Positions 62,363-64,000 of a stretch of DNA of 64,000 nucleotides are shown piece by piece. The notes beneath the pieces were generated by a model that had not been told where the DNA came from, did no database searches, and saw only the letters and a list, made by a program, of their open reading frames with translations. Where the stretch lies: contig NZ_WMBB01000008.1 of NCBI RefSeq assembly GCF_009708175.1, forward strand, positions 62,001-126,000, in the 5' to 3' direction. Position 1 is the stretch's first letter; every line of letters begins with the position of its first letter. The translations under genes were made by a program, and so were the position numbers. This DNA comes from Nocardia aurantiaca. Lineage in GTDB: Bacteria; Actinomycetota; Actinomycetes; Mycobacteriales; Mycobacteriaceae.

Positions 62363-62785
62363 TCAGTGTCCCGGATCACGTGCCGAGGGTTCGCCCGCGC
62401 AGGCCGGAGGCGGGATGCTGCGCGACAGCGGGCTCCCCTTCGGATTCACGTAGACGACGGTCAGGGTCAGCGGCCGCGCGCCGCTGTTCCGCGCCAGATG
62501 CGCGTGGCCGGGACCGCTCGGCTCTCGGAAGATCCGCCACGGCCGAATGGTGACAGGCGTGCAATCGGCCTTCGGATGATCGAGCGCACCCCCGGTGACC
62601 AGCACGAACAAGGTCCCGTCGTGGTAATGCCACCCGGATTGCCCACCGGGAGCGACGACCGTCTGCCGCAGCACGAATTCCCAGCGCGCCAGGCCGAATC
62701 GCAGCAAAATCCTGCTGGCCGTCCGGGTCGCCGGGGCCGGATTGGGACGGAAGCCGTATCTGCGGCCGTGGTAGGAGAACGTCAC
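62363..62785 (-). CDS. Cupin-domain protein
   Basis: About 140 residues. A single cupin barrel with candidate metal ligands in SGWHYHDGTLFVLVTGG and a late HLARN. Reads as a small cytosolic cupin with a proline-rich tail ending in a CAGEPS cluster. The GTG at 62785 (VTFSYHGRR) is chosen; an upstream ATG at 62833 would add 16 basic residues. Function unknown. Confidence 0.72.
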   Translation of the reverse strand: MTFSYHGRRYGFRPNPAPATRTASRILLRFGLARWEFVLRQTVVAPGGQSGWHYHDGTLFVLVTGGALDHPKADCTPVTIRPWRIFREPSGPGHAHLARNSGARPLTLTVVYVNPKGSPLSRSIPPPACAGEPSARDPGH

Positions 62786-62829
62786 GTCCGCATCATGGCG
62801 CAAGCGTGCCACTCGGTGTGGACGCGGCT

Positions 62830-63204
62830 TCATCGTGTGGCCGGCCGCGCCGATCGATCACTGCGACGCATTCCCCACCTGTGCAACCAGGCTGCTTTCG
62901 AGCGTGGGCTGGGCAGGCCGAGATCGTCTGCGAAGGCGACCGCGTCCTCGGCGGTCGTCGTCTTCGGTCGGGTCCTGGCCCACTCCATATATCGGGCGCT
63001 GAAATCCGGTCCGGCGGCGTGGGCCAACCGCGGGAACCTCCGCTTCACCTCGTCGGCCCGCTTGTGCAGCAGCCCCCGGGCGGTGGCGGCGAGATCGTCC
63101 GCGTCGAAGCCGGGCGGTGGCTGTGCACCCGCGACCAGTGCCCGCACCACGGCGGCCTGCTGCTCGGCGAGTGTGCCTGCCCTTGCGGGGGATTCGGTGG
63201 TCAT
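62830..63204 (-). CDS. Small partner protein of DUF692 enzyme (SCO6045-like)
   Basis: A 124-residue helical protein (LAEQQAAVVRALVAGAQPPPGF, LLHKRADEVKRRFPRLA, GPDFSARYMEWAR). The pattern is that of the small protein encoded next to DUF692 enzymes in actinobacteria, thought to present a substrate. Its ATG overlaps the DUF692 stop (ATGA), so the two are coupled. No ligand or catalytic motif visible. Confidence 0.75.
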   Translation of the reverse strand: MTTESPARAGTLAEQQAAVVRALVAGAQPPPGFDADDLAATARGLLHKRADEVKRRFPRLAHAAGPDFSARYMEWARTRPKTTTAEDAVAFADDLGLPSPRSKAAWLHRWGMRRSDRSARPATR

Positions 63205-64000
63205 GCCGGGACCGCCGATTGGCGCAGGGTGATGGACGGGCGGCCGGAGGCGGCGGCGATGGCGTTCAGTTCGGCGGCGAGTTCGGTTGCGGGCGGGTAG
63301 TTTCCGTCGCGTTCCAGCATGAGGGGGACGGGCCGGTCCGCGGTGAACTCGGCGACCAGGGCCAGCACCTCCGCGGGGACGGCGTGGACGTGGGTGTCGA
63401 TATAGCGGCCGCCGGACTCATGTCCGCCCGCGACATGGCAGTAGGCCACGCGCTCGGCGGGCAGGCGCAACAGTTCGGTGAGCGGGTCACGTGACGTATT
63501 GCGGGCATTGGCATAGACATTCGCGATATCGAGCAGCAGGTACGCGCCCGTGCGCTCGACCAGCTCCTGCAGGAATTCCGCCTCGGTGTACTCGGCGTCC
63601 GGCCACTCGAACAGCGCCGCGATGTTCTCCACCGCCAGCGGCACATTCACCTGGTCGCTCACGCGGAAGATATTGCGCTCCAGAGCATCGAGCGCCTCCC
63701 GGGTGCGCGGCACCGGCAGCAGGTGCCCGGCCTCCAGGCCGCCCGCCCGCACGAAGGCGATGTGCTCGCTCACCAGCGGCGAACCGAGGGCCCGCGCGCA
63801 CTCGGCGAGATGGGCGACCCGGTGGTCGTCCACCGCCTCCGCGCTGCCGAGCGACAGCGAAATACCGTGCGGCACCACAGGAACGCCCTGCGCCACCAGC
63901 ACGGCCAGTTCCTCGGGCACGGCGACGCCGGGCCGGGGGCGGCGTCCGCGCCATCCGGCTGGACCCGGGCGGCGACCGGAGTCGTTCGGCGCCAGCGTTT
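63201..64000 (-). CDS. DUF692 (MNIO) multinuclear iron enzyme, 5' end off window
   Basis: The frame is open to the right edge, so the start is missing. Over 266 codons are present. Metal-site segments of the TIM barrel are clear: VPHGISLSLG, PLVSEHIAF, LAVENIAALFEW, LLLDIANVYANARN, YCHVAGGHE, DTHVHAVP and LERDGNYPPA. MNIO enzymes use two or three irons to rearrange cysteine or other residues in peptides (RiPPs). It is coupled to the small helical partner gene; any precursor peptide lies beyond the window. Confidence 0.88.
   Translation of the reverse strand, partial: TLAPNDSGRRPGPAGWRGRRPRPGVAVPEELAVLVAQGVPVVPHGISLSLGSAEAVDDHRVAHLAECARALGSPLVSEHIAFVRAGGLEAGHLLPVPRTREALDALERNIFRVSDQVNVPLAVENIAALFEWPDAEYTEAEFLQELVERTGAYLLLDIANVYANARNTSRDPLTELLRLPAERVAYCHVAGGHESGGRYIDTHVHAVPAEVLALVAEFTADRPVPLMLERDGNYPPATELAAELNAIAAASGRPSITLRQSAVPA

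Overview
The window is high-GC, densely coded DNA from a mycolic-acid actinobacterium, most likely Nocardia or a close relative. The main reason is a backbone shared with Mycobacterium tuberculosis close to the replication origin: leuS, ino1, a PadR regulator, a DUF5318 zinc-ribbon gene, ponA1, a GT87 membrane glycosyltransferase, then rpsF-ssb-rpsR-rplI and dnaB (Rv0041 to Rv0058), read here from right to left. DnaB carries a mycobacterial-type class 3 mini-intein. The DUF6301/TY-Chap style protein and the many small GC-rich palindromic intergenic repeats also fit Nocardia. Genus is an inference; no rRNA is present.

Layout. 0-8 kb: a KstD-like flavoprotein (cut by the edge), a quinone oxidoreductase divergent from an HxlR regulator, a methyltransferase behind a duplicated chaperone-like protein, and a MerR-CocE hydrolase pair divergent from an amidohydrolase with a textbook MerR promoter. 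8-13 kb: dnaB (intein), a gene-free DnaA-box-like stretch, and the ribosomal/SSB operon. 13-31 kb: accessory insertion between rpsF and the GT87/ponA1 block: GT87 paralogue, CGNR regulator/EamA exporter, DUF389, a DUF475 TerC-type protein, and a Ter stress module (TerD; coiled-coil protein; HpcH-like lyase; a 974-residue PRTase_2-TRSP-PRTase/StiP-PELOTA fusion; HAD phosphatase; TerD-TerD fusion) interrupted by a dhaKLM operon. 31-41 kb: GT87-ponA1-DUF5318 operon, padR-ino1, two GyrI-like proteins, second class A PBP. 41-52 kb: LpqY-like/SugA/SugB transporter (its ATPase lies 8 kb away), a DUF2786-metallohydrolase pair, MenC, a Pro-rich membrane protein, a Uma2 relic, and a thiolase divergent from an HxlR regulator. 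52-64 kb: LLM oxidoreductase, GH25 lysozyme, glucosylglycerate hydrolase, SDR, tandem polysaccharide deacetylases, leuS, SdpI-like protein, GNAT, cupin, and a DUF692 (MNIO) enzyme with its small partner (cut by the edge).

How genes work together. The cell-envelope theme is strong (two bifunctional PBPs, two GT87s, GH25, deacetylases, inositol phosphate synthase for phosphatidylinositol). The Ter genes match the family described as a metal/stress response coupled to synthesis of a nucleoside-like metabolite: a lyase, two phosphoribosyltransferase domains and a phosphatase lie in one overlapping operon, divergent from terD. Local regulators (HxlR x2, MerR, CGNR, PadR) each face the gene they probably control, and all have inverted repeats in the shared promoter.

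Limits: all calls rest on reading translations, motifs and spacing by eye; no database search or folding calculation was run. No tRNA, rRNA, IS element or CRISPR array was recognised.
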